This document shows positions 30,062 through 32,681 of a DNA stretch of 32,681 nucleotides, in pieces. The DNA is from a virus. Under the pieces are notes generated by a model. The model saw nothing but the letters and a program-made list of their open reading frames with translations. It had not been told where the DNA came from and did no database searches. The stretch is from IMG/VR virus record IMGVR_UViG_3300009603_000033, positions 1 to 32,681 of that record, one strand, 5' to 3'. A program made the position numbers and the translations under genes. How positions within the stretch are numbered: position 1 is the stretch's first letter; each line of letters opens with the position of its first letter.

Positions 30062-30942
30062 TTTACATATCCTCTGTATTTGATAGAAATTACTTACACT
30101 ACGGCATAGCATTGTTGGAATCTTTGAGATTCACATACGGAAATGATTTTGAATTCCATTGTTTGTGCTTAGATGACAAGTCATTTGAGGTTATGAATGG
30201 AGTTTCTTCTCAGGCTATTCCATATGATATCAAAGACTTAGAGAATTCTCATGAGGAGCTACTGGATGCAAAGATTACACGCCCGTACAATGAGTACTGC
30301 TGGACACTGGCTTCATGGTTCTCGAATCACCTTCTTGGCTCTGTAGATATTCCCCATATAATCTATATCGATTCTGACATCTGGTTCTTGTCAGACAGCA
30401 GAAGATTTTTTGAAGAATGTCTGGAAAAATCAGTCGGAATCCTAAGACACAGGCACATCTTAGAGGGGCACCCTGACGGTGGGTATAATGTGGGTGTTGT
30501 CTCATTTAGGAATGACGAAGTAGGGAAGAAGACTTTAGGGTGGTGGAAAGATTGTGTGTTGAAAAGGGAACCTCTGCACCTCGCCACGTGTGGGGATCAG
30601 AAATTCTTAGATGCTTTTCCAGATGTGGCTGGTAAAGGAAACATCAAGTTTGTAGATGAGAATTTTTCATATGGAGCGCCATGGACTTACAGGTTATATG
30701 GATGGGCAGACTACTTGCGAAGTGGAGATGTCCTGTGGGGGGGAGTTCTTCAACCACTAGTATTTGTACATTTTGCTAGGATACAGATTGATTATAAAAC
30801 CAAAGAGGTAACTCCTGTAAGTGATCCAAGATTTTCAGTGCATACACTTAATGATGGAGTCTTCTCTATCCCAGAAGTTAGTTTGCTTTACCATCAGTAT
30901 GCAGACAGACTCTTTAAAATAGACGATGAGTATAACCTATGA
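30058..30942 (+). CDS. Glycosyltransferase, GT8-like
   Basis: 294 residues. The N-terminus (YISSVFDRNYLHYGIALLESLR, then FEFHCLCLDDKSFEVM) and IPHIIYIDSDIWFLSDSRRFFEE (DSD metal site) are typical of GT8-like enzymes and related putative nucleotide-sugar transferases. HPDGGYNVGVVSFRNDE and CGDQKFLDAFPD correspond to the NxG and DQ motifs that follow in GT8. The C-terminal part contains PLVFVHFA, equivalent to the late histidine motif. The enzyme probably adds a hexose or related sugar to a chain begun by others in the cluster. ATGA-type overlaps link it to both neighbours. Confidence 0.82.
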   Translation: MIYISSVFDRNYLHYGIALLESLRFTYGNDFEFHCLCLDDKSFEVMNGVSSQAIPYDIKDLENSHEELLDAKITRPYNEYCWTLASWFSNHLLGSVDIPHIIYIDSDIWFLSDSRRFFEECLEKSVGILRHRHILEGHPDGGYNVGVVSFRNDEVGKKTLGWWKDCVLKREPLHLATCGDQKFLDAFPDVAGKGNIKFVDENFSYGAPWTYRLYGWADYLRSGDVLWGGVLQPLVFVHFARIQIDYKTKEVTPVSDPRFSVHTLNDGVFSIPEVSLLYHQYADRLFKIDDEYNL

Positions 30943-31832
30943 AAATTGCATTTGGAATGATTGTATTTGAAGGGGATTACGTCTTGAGACAGTCCCTGGA
31001 ATCAGTATATCCTTTTGCTTCCCAAATATTGATTGCTGAGGGTCCCGTCAAGTACTGGCAAGAGCAGGGTAGGACTACGTCTACTGATTCTACGAATGAT
31101 ATACTAGAGAGTTTTCCGGACCCTGACAACAAAATTAAAATTGTTCATGGGCAGTTCGAAGGGAAGGATGACCAGTGTAGGGCATATATGAAGTTCCTCG
31201 ATAAAGATATTGACTACATCTGGAACCTAGATTCTGACGAGGTATACAAGTCTGAAGATATAGAGAAGATAATAGAATTGCTAGAGAGGGAAAAGTATAC
31301 GTCCGTTGGAGTTCAGAGTTGTTCATTTTATGGGGGTTTTACCAGTTACATCGGTGGGTTTGAGGAGAACGTAGATAACTTCCTAAGGATTTTCAAAGTG
31401 TACCCAGGCTGTACATGGGAGACCCATAGGCCTCCAACTATAATAGCTCCGTCCGATGTCGTTACGCTCCCTAAAAAACATTTAGACAGTGACACACTCT
31501 GGGACAAGCACGGTGTCAGAATGTATCACTACTCGTACGTATTTCCCACCCAAGTTAAGAACAAATTAGAATATTACAAGGAGAAGGTTAACAGGTACAA
31601 TTGTCATCCAAATTATTTTAATGAGATTTACCTGCCATGGATCACCGGAGATTCTGTAACAAGGATGAACGTTGAAAAATCATGGCGTGGTGTTCACGAA
31701 TTCATTTCAAGAGATGACTCGTATACTAAATTTTTTGTTGGGGATCATCCAGAGCCTATTACTGCTTCCCTGACCGAACTTGAAAATAGAGTACAACATG
31801 AACTTAAATATTACACTGCGCAACAATCCTGA
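30939..31832 (+). CDS. Glycosyltransferase family 2-like (GT-A)
   Basis: 297 residues. The start KIAFGMIVFEGDYVLRQSLESVYPFASQILIAEG is the open form of a GT2-type enzyme, followed by STDSTNDILESFPDPDNKIKIVHGQFEGKDDQCRAYM and YIWNLDSDEVYKSEDIEKII, where DSD is the metal-binding motif. The C-terminal ~100 residues include HYSYVFPTQVKNKLEYYKEK and a basic helical region. Family 2-like enzymes with this layout modify surface polysaccharides. The acceptor is unknown. The next gene starts inside its 3' end with a 35-base overlap. Confidence 0.78.
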   Translation: MKIAFGMIVFEGDYVLRQSLESVYPFASQILIAEGPVKYWQEQGRTTSTDSTNDILESFPDPDNKIKIVHGQFEGKDDQCRAYMKFLDKDIDYIWNLDSDEVYKSEDIEKIIELLEREKYTSVGVQSCSFYGGFTSYIGGFEENVDNFLRIFKVYPGCTWETHRPPTIIAPSDVVTLPKKHLDSDTLWDKHGVRMYHYSYVFPTQVKNKLEYYKEKVNRYNCHPNYFNEIYLPWITGDSVTRMNVEKSWRGVHEFISRDDSYTKFFVGDHPEPITASLTELENRVQHELKYYTAQQS

Positions 31833-32681
31833 TCTATACGTAGATTACAAGAAGTGCCAAGAGTTCCTTGCAGATGTTAAGGATGAAGATTTTTCGTACC
31901 CTGAAGGCATCACGTATTTTCATGTCTACACAGAGGTCAGAACCCCCAAGGAGTTGATGGCTATAAAATCGTATGTGGCTACTCAGAACCTGGAGAAAAC
32001 TAAACTTATCGTTTGGTCTGATTATGATATTTCTGATCAGGAAAATATTCAACCTTACAAAGATGCTGTAGATTTCCGAGTATACAACTCTACGGAACTC
32101 GCTAAAGGGACTCCCCTAGAGTCTAGGCATGAATACCTAAACCCACAGGATGATGACAGACATTGGATGAGTAGCGGAATTATGAGATTCCTAGTCTTGT
32201 ATAAGTTTGGGGGTATTTATTACGATATGGATATGGTATTGTTGAGAGATTTTAAACCTCTTCTAGGAAGAAATTTTGCATACCAGTGGGGTTCATCAGT
32301 TGATTTCGGTAAAGAGAATGAATTTTCTGGAGACTGTCACGGACCATGTGCAGCCTTATTGGGAGCGAACAGAGGAGAGCAGTATATCGAAGATTGTATA
32401 GAGACTTTGTTGTCTACTCCCATCCGTCCTATGTCCACCTGTTTTGATGAAGATATGATGGCTAAAGTTTATAGAAAGAATCCAGATTGTTTTATCATTT
32501 TCCCTTCTCCTTTTTTTAATACTGAATGGCTTATTAGCAAGACTGACAAGGCATTGGCTACGGAAGTTGAGGATTGCTGGTTTAGCATACCGCTGCGAGA
32601 TGAAAAGAATCTATTCCTGGATTCTTTTGCCTGGCACTGGCATAATTCATCTAATAAGAATAAAGATGTAATGGAAGGGTC
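31798..32681 (+). CDS. Glycosyltransferase with DxD sugar-binding region (GT32-like), partial
   Basis: The frame from ATG 31798 is open to the window end (294 complete codons), so the gene is truncated by the window edge. The key block is FLVLYKFGGIYYDMDMVLLRDF, the DxD region (DMD) of GT32-type transferases, preceded by a VWSDYD segment and HWMSSGIMR. Later pieces include GPCAALLGANRG and CWFSIPLRDEKN, then a final SFAWHWHNSS that fits the C-terminal HxxxxSW-like motif of this family. The start overlaps the previous gene by 35 bases; no better start is seen. It is the sixth transferase in the run. Confidence 0.82.
   Translation, partial: MNLNITLRNNPDLYVDYKKCQEFLADVKDEDFSYPEGITYFHVYTEVRTPKELMAIKSYVATQNLEKTKLIVWSDYDISDQENIQPYKDAVDFRVYNSTELAKGTPLESRHEYLNPQDDDRHWMSSGIMRFLVLYKFGGIYYDMDMVLLRDFKPLLGRNFAYQWGSSVDFGKENEFSGDCHGPCAALLGANRGEQYIEDCIETLLSTPIRPMSTCFDEDMMAKVYRKNPDCFIIFPSPFFNTEWLISKTDKALATEVEDCWFSIPLRDEKNLFLDSFAWHWHNSSNKNKDVMEG

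Noticed and set aside
1-32681. tRNA genes, CRISPR array, integrase, transposase or attachment sites
   Set aside because: No cloverleaf-like intergenic sequence, no spaced direct repeats and no recombinase motif were found; intergenic gaps are all under about 150 bases.

Overview
The window is a 32.7 kb stretch of the genome of a contractile-tailed virus (myovirus) distantly related to the T4 superfamily. The evidence is a nearly uninterrupted run of T4-type genes recognisable from their protein sequences: prohead protease (gp21), scaffold (gp22), major capsid protein (gp23), neck proteins (gp13/gp14), tail terminator (gp15), sheath (gp18), tube (gp19), late sigma factor (gp55), Mre11/Rad50-type recombination nuclease (gp47/gp46), DnaB-type helicase (gp41) and ssDNA-binding protein (gp32). 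Genes are tightly packed with many 1-17 nt overlaps. No integrase, transposase, tRNA or CRISPR array is visible. The sequence leans AT-rich. The host cannot be named from the sequence; several strongly expressed genes (for example gp32) lack a clear Shine-Dalgarno sequence.

Layout. (1) 1-9606, head and tail module, all on +: the 3' end of an upstream gene (portal by position only), gp21, gp22, gp23, a small protein, gp13-like, gp14-like, an unrecognised Cys-containing protein, gp15-like, a second small protein, gp18 and gp19. Strong hairpins follow gp23 and gp19. (2) 9677-12316: an 879-residue unrecognised protein, possibly structural. (3) 12260-13815: small genes on both strands, namely a PD-(D/E)XK nuclease (-), a small acidic protein (+), a one-cysteine thioredoxin-fold protein (+) and a gp55-like sigma factor (-). 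(4) 13828-24739, replication, recombination and nucleotide metabolism on +: a family A DNA polymerase split into two ORFs with a saccharopine/lysine-dehydrogenase-type gene nested between them, then gp47, gp46, a GroES-like co-chaperonin, a class II ribonucleotide reductase, an FmdB-type zinc ribbon protein, the helicase, a mini HEXXH metallopeptidase and a helical UvsY-like protein. (5) 24758-25810: a 34-residue membrane peptide and an unrecognised Gly-rich protein closed by a strong terminator. (6) 25826-32681: gp32 followed by six consecutive glycosyltransferases, the last running off the window.

How it fits together: the replication genes (helicase, split polymerase, gp32, gp46/47) and the B12-dependent reductase make and process DNA. 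The gp55-like sigma factor would direct late transcription of the head and tail genes; a few TATAAAT-like sequences upstream of structural genes are candidate sites. The co-chaperonin may assist capsid folding, as gp31 does in T4. The glycosyltransferases probably decorate virion proteins, DNA or host surface glycans.

The most unusual feature is the interrupted polymerase. The junction falls inside the 3'-5' exonuclease domain, between motifs Exo II and Exo III. The two halves together appear to account for a whole enzyme, and a complete NAD-type dehydrogenase gene sits between them with 1-nt and 7-nt translational overlaps. A second notable signal is a perfect 16-bp inverted repeat just downstream of the gp32 stop codon, inside the first glycosyltransferase gene.
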